From assembly GCA_001689495.1 (NCBI GenBank), contig LUJS01000050.1, forward strand, positions 127,013-191,012: DNA of 64,000 nt, written 5' to 3'. The stretch is from Bacteroidales bacterium M8. GTDB lineage: Bacteria > Bacteroidota > Bacteroidia > Bacteroidales > Muribaculaceae. Both the position numbers and the translations under genes were made by a program. Positions 17,816-26,123 of the stretch are shown in pieces. Position 1 is the first letter of the stretch. Each line of letters begins with the position of its first letter. The notes under the pieces are model-generated. The model worked only from the letters and a program-made list of their open reading frames with translations. It made no database searches and had not been told where the DNA came from.

Positions 17816-18355
17816 ATGGCAACTATCACTCGTTACAACAGTGTTCAATTCTCCGAAGTGTCTAACAACCAGCTCGCCGGTGTCGCTCTTGTGTACCGCT
17901 CCGTGCGCAAAGACGGAACTGTAACCGAAACGTGCATCCACCTTGGAGGCGCGGAGTTCGTGCCTGAAAACGGAACTGCCGACGAAGTGTTCCGTGTGTG
18001 GAAAAACGCAATCAAAATCCATTGGGACGCAAAGCGTTCCGAGGCAGGGCTTAAAGTGGACAATGGCGGCATTGCCGTAAAACTCCGTGCCAGCACTCCG
18101 GCTGAAATCATCGTGCGTAAAACCGACGGCAAAACCGTTCTCCGTTGGGACGCTGAAAGCTCAATCTTTGCTCGTGTTGGTATTATGCCGACCGCCAAGG
18201 ATTTGCAGGAACTGACCCGCGACTACAAAAAGAAAATGCACAAAGCGGCTAAAGCGTCGTTTGACGCCCTCAAAATGAAATTTGAGTTTGAGGCTGCTGC
18301 GCCCTCAACCGTGGAAGTGCCCGCCGAAGCCGAAAAGTCTGAGGCTGCTGCATAA
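17816..18355 (+). CDS. Hypothetical protein between two tRNA-like elements
   Basis: 179 residues from ATG 17816 (A-rich leader). MATITRYNSVQFSEV begins a mixed alpha/beta protein with VYRSVRKDGTVTETCIH; the C-terminus is a helical Lys/Ala/Glu-rich tail (KKKMHKAAKASFDAL ... AEKSEAAA). Its base composition is more GC-rich than nearby phage genes. Not recognised. Its flanking tRNA-like elements suggest that its mRNA is processed at both ends. Confidence 0.6.
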   Translation: MATITRYNSVQFSEVSNNQLAGVALVYRSVRKDGTVTETCIHLGGAEFVPENGTADEVFRVWKNAIKIHWDAKRSEAGLKVDNGGIAVKLRASTPAEIIVRKTDGKTVLRWDAESSIFARVGIMPTAKDLQELTRDYKKKMHKAAKASFDALKMKFEFEAAAPSTVEVPAEAEKSEAAA

Positions 18356-18376
18356 GGTCTGACTATCAACATACAT

Positions 18377-18411
18377 AAGGCGCATTTCTGGTATTGCCGG
18401 AAATGTGCCTT
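18377..18411 (+). terminator. Hairpin after the 17816 gene
   Basis: AAGGCGCATTTC pairs with GAAATGTGCCTT over 12 positions (one G-U). The T tract after it is short, so it may protect the mRNA end instead of terminating. Confidence 0.5.
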
Positions 18412-18491
18412 TGCTACGTCTAAACTCTTCCAGAATGTCAATGTGCGTACTGTCTGAAAACGTGTGCAAAGATAATAAATTCTGGTGGAAT

Positions 18492-18563
18492 GGCACAACG
18501 AAAAGCGTGAAATTCTAAGGAATTTTGCGAGGCGTGATATAGGTTCGATTCCCTAAAGTGCCA
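18492..18563 (+). tRNA. Second tRNA-like structure
   Basis: 72 nt with GGCAC/GTGCC terminal pairing, a T-arm-like TAGG-TTCGATTC-CCTA and a central AAATTC/GAATTT hairpin with a four-base loop where an anticodon arm would be. No valid anticodon. Placed just before the next gene group at 18589. Same general plan as the element at 17699. Confidence 0.4.
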
Positions 18564-18588
18564 ACAAAATAAATAAAATGCAACAACT

Positions 18589-18885
18589 ATGCTCTACTCA
18601 GAATTTACAGACCGTACCGGTGCCACAATTGGGGCCGAAATATACCACAAACTTGTGGAACCGCCTTACTACGACTATCCCGGTGATAAGGACGAATATT
18701 GCCGTGACTGGCTTGTGCGACAAATGGCGTTGATGACTGAAACGCTTGTGGATTGTCAAAAACGTAGCCGAAAACCTGATTGGACTGACAACGACCAATT
18801 ACTGTGGGATGTGGTAAAGAAGCAATTTGCCATCTATGCCGAAAAACTTACAAAGTTAAACATTAAATTAGGATATAACCAATGA
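18589..18885 (+). CDS. Hypothetical protein
   Basis: 98 residues: an N-terminal beta segment (FTDRTGATIGAEIYHKLVEPPYYDYPG) then helices. Not recognised. Overlaps the next gene by 4 bp. Confidence 0.6.
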   Translation: MLYSEFTDRTGATIGAEIYHKLVEPPYYDYPGDKDEYCRDWLVRQMALMTETLVDCQKRSRKPDWTDNDQLLWDVVKKQFAIYAEKLTKLNIKLGYNQ

Positions 18886-19106
18886 ACGAAACAATTGCAA
18901 GCCTCAAGAAACAGCTCCATGAGGTGAACCGTGACATTCTTGGAATGTTGCAGGCTGGAGCAAATACCGAGAAAGCGCAAAAAGTGCTGAAAGATGCCCG
19001 TGAATACCGCGAAAGTCTTGAAGATGATTTGCGGATTGCTGCGAACAAACAAGGCAAAGCTGATGAGCCTGTAATCGTCGGAGTAATGATAATATCTCTG
19101 AATTGA
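18882..19106 (+). CDS. Small coiled-coil protein
   Basis: 74 residues, heptad-like from residue 5 to 50 (IASLKKQLHEVNRDIL, AQKVLKDAREYRESLEDDL). Function unknown. Confidence 0.55.
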   Translation: MNETIASLKKQLHEVNRDILGMLQAGANTEKAQKVLKDAREYRESLEDDLRIAANKQGKADEPVIVGVMIISLN

Positions 19107-19107
19107 A

Positions 19108-19593
19108 ATGAAACCATCAACAATTTTCTGTGCAATTCTTGGGCTTGTGTTCAGTGCTCAAATAATATCACTCCATACCAGCGCGTCAAGTCCGATGACT
19201 GAAACGCTTGCAGAAGAAGCATATCTGGAGGACAACCACGCTTCATCCGGCATGTTCTTTAGTTCTGCAAATGTGGTCGAAGAATATGAATACGATGACG
19301 CATATTGTCTGCTCTACGATGATGCCGACGCTAATATGTTCAACGTTGAAATCTGCGTTGACCTTGAAACATATCAGATGGTGCGTGATGCCATTAAAGA
19401 CAATCATGAACTGGTCGGCCAACTTGTGCTGAATGACGATTACAGCTTTGATGGCGTGGAAGTGTTCACATTTATGCCAGAGCCTGAGTTTGAGATGGCC
19501 AATGCGAGTGCTAAAAGAAATGCGAAAGAATGTGTAATCCCCAATGTATCAACTATCATTCTGAGCAACAAAGAACGGAATTATCACAAGTAA
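19108..19593 (+). CDS. Secreted or exported small protein
   Basis: 161 residues with an N-terminal signal-like hydrophobic stretch (STIFCAILGLVFSAQIISL), then an acidic body rich in Asp/Glu/Tyr. Lies immediately upstream of the repressor promoter; the operator begins before its stop codon. Could alter the lysogen surface, but this is only a guess. Confidence 0.55.
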   Translation: MKPSTIFCAILGLVFSAQIISLHTSASSPMTETLAEEAYLEDNHASSGMFFSSANVVEEYEYDDAYCLLYDDADANMFNVEICVDLETYQMVRDAIKDNHELVGQLVLNDDYSFDGVEVFTFMPEPEFEMANASAKRNAKECVIPNVSTIILSNKERNYHK

Positions 19594-19600
19594 TTACTTG
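19587..19600. promoter_or_regulatory. Palindromic operator, copy 2
   Basis: Second perfect CAAGTAATTACTTG, overlapping the -33 of the repressor promoter and the 3' end of the upstream gene. Suggests autoregulation of the XRE repressor. Confidence 0.8.
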
Positions 19601-19628
19601 CATATACGAAGAAATTTTCGTACCTTTG
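19598..19628 (+). promoter_or_regulatory. Promoter of the XRE repressor
   Basis: TTGC at 19598-19601, 19 bp, TACCTTTG at 19621-19628; ATG at 19650. Confidence 0.75.
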
Positions 19629-19649
19629 CCACATCAAATATCATTGAAT

Positions 19650-19931
19650 ATGGATAAGGTACATTACATTCGAGAAATTATGCAGCTGAAAGGCATTACC
19701 AACACTGAGCTTGCAAAGAGATTGGGCGTGACACAACAGGCGGTTAGTCTGCAAATAACCCACGATTTGCGTGTAAGCAAAGCTAAAAAAATTGCTGAGG
19801 CGTTGGAAGTTCCTCTTTCTGATTTGTTCAAAGAGCCACAATTAAATACTCAGCAATCAATATCCACCACCAGCCTTGTACGCTGTCCAAAGTGCGGAGC
19901 GGAGCTTGAATTATCCGTGAAGCACAAGTGA
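19650..19931 (+). CDS. XRE-family repressor with C-terminal zinc motif
   Basis: 93 residues. Residues 5-60 are an HTH_3/Cro-CI type domain (LKGITNTELAKRLGVTQQAVSLQ, then AKKIAEALEVPLSDLF). The C-terminus carries RCPKCGAELEL, half of a zinc ribbon, which may mediate dimerisation. The start follows the promoter at 19598. Two identical palindromes, one at its own promoter and one at the 16840 promoter, make it the likely lysogeny repressor. Confidence 0.8.
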   Translation: MDKVHYIREIMQLKGITNTELAKRLGVTQQAVSLQITHDLRVSKAKKIAEALEVPLSDLFKEPQLNTQQSISTTSLVRCPKCGAELELSVKHK

Positions 19932-20207
19932 TTAATGTTTACGTCGATTACTCTCCATAGACGTGTATATAATTTTGATTTTAGGAACCCAAGACGATGA
20001 GCGAGTTGAACTACCACATTGGTGCGTTCTCTCGCCTTCATTTGGCCGATACCATGATTTGTAAATACGATGTTTATTGTTCAATTTATGGAAATATTCC
20101 ATAACACTGCACTTCTTAATGCCGTGACAAAGAAGCAAATGTTTCTTTGCTTGTGAATAAAATACAACAGTATTGCATAAATCACAAATGATTTTCCTAT
20201 CTTTCAT
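19932..20207 (-). CDS. Small C2H2-like zinc-finger protein
   Basis: 91 residues; KIICDLCNTVVFYSQAKKHLLLCH fits C-x2-C-x12-H-x4-H near the N-terminus, followed by a basic tail. It converges on the repressor gene. A TTTG-containing AT-rich leader precedes its ATG. No family recognised. Confidence 0.5.
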   Translation of the reverse strand: MKDRKIICDLCNTVVFYSQAKKHLLLCHGIKKCSVMEYFHKLNNKHRIYKSWYRPNEGERTHQCGSSTRSSSWVPKIKIIYTSMESNRRKH

Positions 20208-20246
20208 AACACAAATTTACAAATAATTCTTATAACCCCCAATAAC

Positions 20247-20280
20247 CGGGCCGACGCTTTAACAAGTGCCGGCCTTTTTT
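20247..20280 (+). terminator. Strong terminator
   Basis: GGCCG (20249-20253) pairs with CGGCC (20270-20274) followed by six T. It ends rightward transcription from the repressor, after reading antisense through the zinc-finger gene. Confidence 0.8.
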
Positions 20281-20290
20281 GTGCCCGAAA

Positions 20291-20479
20291 ATGAAAAAGA
20301 CAATCAAAAATATCGTGAGATTAGCAGAGGATCTGTACTTCATATTCTCAGTTGAAATACTGAAACGCCGCTTAGGTATTGAGAACTCAGTGTATCTTGC
20401 ATGGCATAGAAAACGTGCCAAACGACTTCAGATGATGCTGGATATTGAACACGGAACGAATATCGCCAGCGCATATTAA
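20291..20479 (+). CDS. Hypothetical small basic protein
   Basis: 62 residues from ATG 20291: MKKTIKNIVRLAEDLYFIFSVEILKRR, helical and basic. Between a terminator and the first tripartite promoter. Not recognised. Confidence 0.45.
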   Translation: MKKTIKNIVRLAEDLYFIFSVEILKRRLGIENSVYLAWHRKRAKRLQMMLDIEHGTNIASAY

Positions 20480-20484
20480 CATAG

Positions 20485-20535
20485 GTTAAAGTACAACAAG
20501 CGGACAACATAGGACATAAAACGTGCCTATTCTTC
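20485..20535 (+). promoter_or_regulatory. Tripartite phage promoter, copy 1
   Basis: GTTAAAG (20485-20491), 10 bp, GGACAACATAGGACA (20502-20516), 10 bp, CTATTCTTC (20527-20535). The same three boxes with nearly the same spacing occur at 22317 and 28718. It lacks the host TTTG/TAnnTTTG pattern, so a phage factor is likely. Confidence 0.7.
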
Positions 20536-20555
20536 GCAAAACAACCACAGAAACT

Positions 20556-21095
20556 ATGAAACAAATAATCTGGACCAGTGAAATGTTCCATGACGAGGAA
20601 GCGCGTAAGGAGCACGAAGATTTCAGACGTGAATACTTTGATGACGAAGAAAACCAGCCTGCCGAATTATCCGATGAAGATTGGTATCGAGTCGTCAATG
20701 GTTTTCTTGATGACGAGCGAATGAACCTTAACAAGCCTGTAGATGGTGTAATTATCGCTTTTGCCAATATGGGCTTATGGAATGGCAGACATCAAGGCTA
20801 CAAGATCCTTGGCTCGACAATCAACGAGATCTTCAGTGTGTACGAAGATGGCAACGAATGGTACGGAGATGGCTTCAACATTCGTGGTTGCCTGAGTCAT
20901 CATGATGGCACACACTATGTGTTGTATCGTGTCGCCAAAAACCGTGAAGATGCTGAAAAAATTGCTGACCTTATTTACCACCAGCAAATTGACGAGGCCG
21001 GTTTCAGAAAGCGAACCCGCTCACTTTATCCCTATGTTGCCAACATCTACGGATGGAAGGCTGGAAGATTTAACAAAACAAAAGCAGCAGTATGA
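20556..21095 (+). CDS. Hypothetical protein, first gene of an early operon
   Basis: 179 residues from ATG 20556, chosen by its distance from the leader motif. Acidic helical N-terminus, then GVIIAFANMGLWNGRHQGYKI, NEWYGDGFNIRGCLSHHDGTHYVLYRVAKN, a conserved-looking alpha-beta core, and a Tyr-rich C-terminus. I recall similar proteins in Bacteroidales mobile DNA but know of no function. Confidence 0.65.
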   Translation: MKQIIWTSEMFHDEEARKEHEDFRREYFDDEENQPAELSDEDWYRVVNGFLDDERMNLNKPVDGVIIAFANMGLWNGRHQGYKILGSTINEIFSVYEDGNEWYGDGFNIRGCLSHHDGTHYVLYRVAKNREDAEKIADLIYHQQIDEAGFRKRTRSLYPYVANIYGWKAGRFNKTKAAV

Positions 21096-21553
21096 AACCT
21101 ATAATCAAAATGATGGCTTTTCCTCACTCGGACAAGCTGTTCACCAACCCAGATGCGGAAGCAGAGGAAGCGAGCCGCATACACCACGAAGAGTTCATTT
21201 CCGATAGTCGTATGGCAAGTGGCTGGTACTTCCACGGACATCTCGAAGCTGACCTTGGTTACGACCTTGGTGTAATTATAAACAAGGAAGAATTACCGGT
21301 TCAAGGCCTGAGGGTTCATTACAGCGACGGAAAATCGAAAATTCTACAGTATATTCCTGAAGGTATTTATCAAGTTCAAGTGCATGGTGTGGAAACTCCT
21401 TGCATTGGGTATTTCTGGCCGTTTGTAAACGAAAGTAAACGTGTCCCAGAACTCAATAGAGTAGAAATGCGTGGTCTTGTTTGCTACATCAACGATGGTG
21501 ATGCAAACGCCTACGCTCGTCGTCAATATAATCAAAAATCAACTTGCTTATGA
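21092..21553 (+). CDS. Hypothetical protein
   Basis: 153 residues. ADLGYDLGVIINKEELPVQGLRVHYSDGKSK suggests a beta-rich fold. ATGA overlaps on both sides tie it into the operon. Not recognised. Confidence 0.6.
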   Translation: MKPIIKMMAFPHSDKLFTNPDAEAEEASRIHHEEFISDSRMASGWYFHGHLEADLGYDLGVIINKEELPVQGLRVHYSDGKSKILQYIPEGIYQVQVHGVETPCIGYFWPFVNESKRVPELNRVEMRGLVCYINDGDANAYARRQYNQKSTCL

Positions 21554-21918
21554 AAAACGCAAATGAATTTTTCTCTTCTCTTCCTGCATGGGGAATTGAA
21601 GAAGTGACCGGTTATAAGCCTTGTACTACATTCTGGCAGGACTTCAGCATTGCCGATGTGTTTGTCTTGAATGGTCAGGAACCCGACGCTGTTCTCGACA
21701 CCCACCGACGTTCATGGCCTACGGTGAAAGAATTTGGCCTCGGTATCAAAGGTCTTACAGAATACATAATGGTGTTGAATTGGAAAATTCACCAGCATTA
21801 TCCGGAACACGACGAACTTGCCCGCCAGTATGACGCTCTCTGGAAAAAAACAGATGCGTGGGCAATGGAAAATCTGAAAGGTGACGATCTGACGTATTAT
21901 CTCGACACAACGGACTGA
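21550..21918 (+). CDS. Hypothetical protein
   Basis: 122 residues: helical, with a conserved-looking middle (TFWQDFSIADVFG-like segment, GLKGLTEYIMVLNWKIHQHY). Start chosen at the ATGA overlap. Resembles small proteins of Bacteroidales conjugative elements; no function known to me. Confidence 0.6.
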   Translation: MKNANEFFSSLPAWGIEEVTGYKPCTTFWQDFSIADVFVLNGQEPDAVLDTHRRSWPTVKEFGLGIKGLTEYIMVLNWKIHQHYPEHDELARQYDALWKKTDAWAMENLKGDDLTYYLDTTD

Positions 21919-21919
21919 T

Positions 21920-22114
21920 ATGATACATTACTACTGCGCCCCGGCCACAGCTGAAGTGGTTGAATATTTACGATTCGGTAGCCGCGAGTTTTATACTCAC
22001 AAGGAAGGACCGGATAGACATCTGACAGTACGGTTTCTCGCTACAGAGGAATATGTGAAGAAGATGCGAGAACGTCCATTTCTCAAAAATGTAGAAATTA
22101 CAAGAAAAGCCTGA
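21920..22114 (+). CDS. Hypothetical small protein
   Basis: 64 residues, basic C-terminus (RPFLKNVEITRKA). Immediately after the preceding stop. Unknown function. Confidence 0.5.
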   Translation: MIHYYCAPATAEVVEYLRFGSREFYTHKEGPDRHLTVRFLATEEYVKKMRERPFLKNVEITRKA

Positions 22115-22115
22115 T

Positions 22116-22286
22116 ATGGATTACGATACTCATTTCAAAGAATGCGGATGGCAATGCGAACTTGTCAGACCGTGGCGTGGCTATCACCGAGGAACAATTA
22201 TCGGTAAGTCAGGCAATCGTTTCGTTGTAGAATTCAGCAGTGGAGCAACCGAAGTGTTCGATGCTGATGAAATATACTTCGATTAG
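22116..22286 (+). CDS. Small protein, 56 residues
   Basis: MDYDTHFKECGWQCELVRPW starts a short SH3-like beta protein (RGTIIGKSGNRFVVEFSSGATEVFDADEIYF). The length and strand pattern fit a small KOW/SH3-type fold. It lies one base after the upstream stop and ends with TAG just before the second tripartite promoter. Confidence 0.6.
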   Translation: MDYDTHFKECGWQCELVRPWRGYHRGTIIGKSGNRFVVEFSSGATEVFDADEIYFD

Positions 22287-22316
22287 AAAGAAAAGTTAAA
22301 AGCGACATTAAGGATA

Positions 22317-22367
22317 GTTAAAGGAGCGCGAGTGGCCAACTTAGGACACCCGCGCTTCTCTATTCTT
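22317..22367 (+). promoter_or_regulatory. Tripartite phage promoter, copy 2
   Basis: GTTAAAG (22317-22323), 10 bp, GGCCAACTTAGGACA (22334-22348), 11 bp, CTATTCTT (22360-22367), then ATG at 22396. Confidence 0.7.
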
Positions 22368-22395
22368 AGCCGTAAACCAACCAACAAAACCGCTA

Positions 22396-22692
22396 ATGGA
22401 AACAACCTACACTGTCATAGACGTGTCGGAGCGCGGAACAGTTGCGGCAATGAAATGGATTGCCGAGAATAACTGCCCCGACCTTGAACACGCAATCTTT
22501 AGCTGTTCCGGAAGGCCCTATCTCATTGTCTCTTCTCAGGTAGAGCAAGACATCTGGGCAATACTTGAACAGCATCCAGTATCAACGTGGCATGACATCA
22601 ACGGAATGAAGCGTATCGCTCGCTCCCAGAACGATAATCCGTGCTGGTATTTCTGCATTAACGACCATTTCTATTTCGCTACAATCTGGTAA
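22396..22692 (+). CDS. Hypothetical protein
   Basis: 98 residues, mixed alpha-beta (TYTVIDVSERGTVAAMKWI; PYLIVSSQVEQDIWAIL). First gene behind promoter copy 2. Not recognised. Confidence 0.55.
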   Translation: METTYTVIDVSERGTVAAMKWIAENNCPDLEHAIFSCSGRPYLIVSSQVEQDIWAILEQHPVSTWHDINGMKRIARSQNDNPCWYFCINDHFYFATIW

Positions 22693-22716
22693 ACAAAACA
22701 ATAAACCCAATATATT

Positions 22717-24375
22717 ATGTTATTTTATCCCTTTGAAGGTTACGAAGGTTTCAAGGAAATCTTTGAACTTCGGGAACATGGCAATGGTGTTAAGTCAAGA
22801 AGAAACCAAATTCTTCTGGCTTACTACAAATCTCCCAAGCTCCTGAAATGGGTTCGTGAACATAACGACCCCGAACTCGCTAAAATCAAAACAATGGCAC
22901 AGTTGAAAACTGTTTGCCTCAATCGTTTAACCGGCCATCGTTTCAATCCCGATGGTGGTATTCTTCGTTTGAAAGACCGCTACTGGAGAAGTCATCTTTA
23001 TAAGACGGACTGTATGAACGGCAAAACTGAAGACGGAGATGTGAAATCAATCCGCTATGTTCGTCTTGACTCTGGCAAGGTGTATAAAATGAAGGCTGGC
23101 AAGATGTATCGTCAGCTTATCCTTGAAACTGAATTCGGACAGATGCTCCCTATTCAGGTGGTAACGTGGTTGTGTGAGGAATTGTCGCTTGAATGGAGCG
23201 GCTACAACACGACTTCTGAATATACGCTGCATGTCGATGATGATTTTCAGGCAATATATAATCGCAATCGTTGTAAAGGCGATTTCGGAAGTTGCATGTC
23301 AAATAAAGGTCATTGGCCGTTTTACGCTGAAAGTGTGACATGTAAGGCTGCATATCTAACCGACCCCGACGATTATATCGTAGCTCGTGCAATCGTCTTT
23401 ATGGAAGTTACTGATGATGACACTGGCGATACATTCCGACTTTGCGAGCGTCAATACTCCAGCGAGGGTGACGACATGTTGAAACAAATACTTGTCAACA
23501 AACTCATCGAAGGTGGTTATATCGACGGTTACAAACGTGTAGGCGCAGACTGTCATAACTCCCGTGGATTTGTTGACAACAACGGCAATGACCTCAGCGA
23601 GTGCTGCTTCTCTATCGAATGTAATCTCGATTATGACGATACGCTGAGTTATCAAGACAGCTTCAAGTGGTATAACATGGATGAGAATCGTGCATACAAC
23701 TACGAAGCCGACTCTGATTATAGGCTTGACTCCACGGAAGATTCTCTCGATGGAGATCGGAACTACGATGAATACCACGACCGCTATACCCGCAATGACA
23801 CCGTTGAAGTCTACTTTGATGGGCGATGGATGTCTTGTGATGAAGATGATCTTGATGACTTCATCTGCATAGATGATCACTACTATCACGAAGACATGGT
23901 TAGTTATTGCGATGAATGTGAAGAAGCATATATCGCTGAAGACAATAACTACTATTCAGAGATCACTGATGGCGATTACTGCTGCGAAAGTTGTCGTGAG
24001 AGAGCAGAACGTGAATACTGCGAAGATAATCCTGACGAGTACGTCTGGTTTGAAGGTGAAGCAGTTCCTCGTGATGAAGTTATCTTCTGTGCTCACTGTG
24101 GCGAAATGCGTAGAGCAAACGATTACAGTGTGTGCTATTCAGACATTACTGAAGAATACTACTGTGATGATGACTGCCGAGAAGCGGCAGAGCGCAACTA
24201 CATCAAAAATAACCCCGATTGTGGTTATGCCATCTGTTCTGAATGTGACGATGTGGAAGAAATCGAAGACATGATTCAGAACATCGACGGTTCATATACT
24301 TGCAAGGAGTGTATGGAAGCGGCCGAGAAATACTCATTCCTTGTAACAAACGCACCTCAAAATGAAACTGTTTAA
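22717..24375 (+). CDS. Large acidic Cys-rich protein with repeated zinc-binding modules
   Basis: 552 residues. The first 330 are an unassigned alpha-beta domain with GDFGSCMSNKGHWPFY and GADCHNSRGFVDNNGN segments. From about 385 on, at least three modules of CxxC...CxxC type repeat (YCDECEEAYI...CCESC; FCAHCGEMR...YYCDDDC; ICSECDDVEEI...YTCKEC), each about 50 residues and very acidic. Likely a multi-zinc protein; an adaptor or nucleic-acid mimic role is possible. Overlaps the peptidase gene by 14 bp. Confidence 0.6.
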   Translation: MLFYPFEGYEGFKEIFELREHGNGVKSRRNQILLAYYKSPKLLKWVREHNDPELAKIKTMAQLKTVCLNRLTGHRFNPDGGILRLKDRYWRSHLYKTDCMNGKTEDGDVKSIRYVRLDSGKVYKMKAGKMYRQLILETEFGQMLPIQVVTWLCEELSLEWSGYNTTSEYTLHVDDDFQAIYNRNRCKGDFGSCMSNKGHWPFYAESVTCKAAYLTDPDDYIVARAIVFMEVTDDDTGDTFRLCERQYSSEGDDMLKQILVNKLIEGGYIDGYKRVGADCHNSRGFVDNNGNDLSECCFSIECNLDYDDTLSYQDSFKWYNMDENRAYNYEADSDYRLDSTEDSLDGDRNYDEYHDRYTRNDTVEVYFDGRWMSCDEDDLDDFICIDDHYYHEDMVSYCDECEEAYIAEDNNYYSEITDGDYCCESCRERAEREYCEDNPDEYVWFEGEAVPRDEVIFCAHCGEMRRANDYSVCYSDITEEYYCDDDCREAAERNYIKNNPDCGYAICSECDDVEEIEDMIQNIDGSYTCKECMEAAEKYSFLVTNAPQNETV

Positions 24376-25447
24376 GAAACTTGCAGCGGTATATTCCGGC
24401 TCACATGCGGAAGCACCAATGCGCCAATATATCAAACGTTGGGTACGCAGCAGCGTCCCCAATGTGAAAATCGAGGAAGATGCTGTGGGTAATCTGTATC
24501 TTACGAAAGGTCAGGCCGAAACATATCCTTGCCTCGCAGCTCACATGGATCAGGTTCAGCAGCCTTATCCGAAAGATTATAAGGTAGTGGAAACTGCCGA
24601 CATCGTGTTCGGTTATTCTCCATCACAGCGTAGGCAATGCGGTTTGGGTGCTGATGACAAGTGTGGTATCTGGATTGCTCTTAAAATGTTGAAGCAGCAT
24701 GAAATTCTCAAAGTCGCATTTTTCATTGCGGAAGAAGTGGGCTGCAAAGGCTCATCTCAAGCGAATATGGAATTCTTCTCAGATGTTCGCTTCGTGGTGC
24801 AGGCCGACCGTCGTGGGGCACATGACCTCATTACAGACATAGGTTTCTGTGACATCTGCTCTGAAGATTTCGTTATCGCAACTGAGGCGGAACTCTTTGG
24901 ATATAAAGAAGAAACTGGAATGATGACAGACGTGGAAGCCCTGAAAGAAAATGGACTCGGAGTGTCTTGTATCAACCTCAGTTGTGGTTACTGCGACCCC
25001 CATACTGAACGTGAGTATGTAGTGAAGCGGGATATGATAAACGCTCTCAATTTCGTCAATCATATCATTGAGAAGTGCGTGGATGTTTATCCTCACGAAT
25101 TCTCACAATACGACCGTTACGCAGATTACTACTCGTACTATGGTCGTGGTAAATGGCGAAAAAAAAACGGCGAAGAGCTCGAAGAGGCTAAACTGGAAGA
25201 ATTCTATGAACAGTATGAAACCGCTCGCGAATATATCTCATTTGAGATTGAAGAGAATCCCAACATTACGGCGCAAGAATTCATTGCCTCATACGGCCAA
25301 ACGCTGAATCTGCTTCGTGTAGAAGACATCGAAGACATCATAGCTGAACTCCAAGACGAGTCGTTGTATGACGACGGCTATGATTGGAAAAATCAACTTT
25401 CATCACACTCAACTCAAACCACAAAGAATAATGGACAAATTAAATAA
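24362..25447 (+). CDS. M20/M42-type metallopeptidase
   Basis: 361 residues. The co-catalytic metal ligands are visible in order: His in LAAHMDQVQ, Asp in GLGADDKCG, Glu-Glu in FIAEEVGCKG, Asp in VVQADRRG, His in CDPHTERE. This is the pattern of aminotripeptidase/glutamyl aminopeptidase relatives. The C-terminal 110 residues are an extra acidic domain not typical of the family. An aminopeptidase in a phage early operon is unusual; substrate unknown. Confidence 0.8.
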   Translation: MKLFKKLAAVYSGSHAEAPMRQYIKRWVRSSVPNVKIEEDAVGNLYLTKGQAETYPCLAAHMDQVQQPYPKDYKVVETADIVFGYSPSQRRQCGLGADDKCGIWIALKMLKQHEILKVAFFIAEEVGCKGSSQANMEFFSDVRFVVQADRRGAHDLITDIGFCDICSEDFVIATEAELFGYKEETGMMTDVEALKENGLGVSCINLSCGYCDPHTEREYVVKRDMINALNFVNHIIEKCVDVYPHEFSQYDRYADYYSYYGRGKWRKKNGEELEEAKLEEFYEQYETAREYISFEIEENPNITAQEFIASYGQTLNLLRVEDIEDIIAELQDESLYDDGYDWKNQLSSHSTQTTKNNGQIK

Positions 25448-26114
25448 TCTTCTCTCAACATCAGAGCGCATCCGATTGATGTTTTTCCGTGAATTCGGAG
25501 ACAAGGCACAGGATGCTATGGACTTCGTTGCCAACAAGAAAGGGGCGTTTGCCTCTTTCAAAACTAAGGAAACTATCACAGTGTTGCCTGACAACGCTGA
25601 AGATGGTGTGTACTTTTGTCTGAATGATGGCACAGCAGTCAAGTATGACGGTCAGGAAACAATGGACAATGTGGCTCACATTGGACTTGTTCTTGGGCAC
25701 ATCAAGTTCGGAGTTACACTTCGTGATAAGGGCATTTTCAAGTTGTATCGCGACTATGAAAGATGTCCGAGCTCCGCAGACTATTACACCGATCAAAATG
25801 GTAAAAGTTGCCATGAAGAATATGACTTCATCGCTGCCACTGAGCGACTGAAACGTATCGGTACCAACATTCCCTTGGCAGATGGCGAATACATGCCTCT
25901 TGTCCGCCAGTTCGATGTAATGGGAATATTCAAGACCGCTCTTCAGAAAGCACTTCGTGCTGCTGGTGGAGAACCTCTTGAGAACAATGCGTGGTATTGG
26001 ACAATATCTGAGTACAGTCGCTACTACGCATGGCTCGTCTACTTCTCGGATGGCAACACGAACGCCAGCAGCAAGTACGTCAGTGGCAGGGTTCGAGCAG
26101 TTGTCGCATTTTGA
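25431..26114 (+). CDS. Variable protein with C-type-lectin/FGE-like C-terminus (DGR-type target)
   Basis: 227 residues from ATG 25431. The C-terminus (about 185-227, AWYWTISEYSRYYAWLVYF ... GRVRAVVAF) matches the lectin-fold variable region of Bacteroidales diversity-generating retroelement targets. In the last 25 codons nearly every variable-looking codon could derive from AAC or AAG by changes at A only (GCC, AGC, TAC, GTC, GGC, CGC, AGG), keeping the third base. A GC-rich hairpin lies 10 bp after the stop, as in DGR targets. The N-terminal 180 residues are unassigned. Confidence 0.7.
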   Translation: MDKLNNLLSTSERIRLMFFREFGDKAQDAMDFVANKKGAFASFKTKETITVLPDNAEDGVYFCLNDGTAVKYDGQETMDNVAHIGLVLGHIKFGVTLRDKGIFKLYRDYERCPSSADYYTDQNGKSCHEEYDFIAATERLKRIGTNIPLADGEYMPLVRQFDVMGIFKTALQKALRAAGGEPLENNAWYWTISEYSRYYAWLVYFSDGNTNASSKYVSGRVRAVVAF

Positions 26115-26123
26115 AATCGGTAC

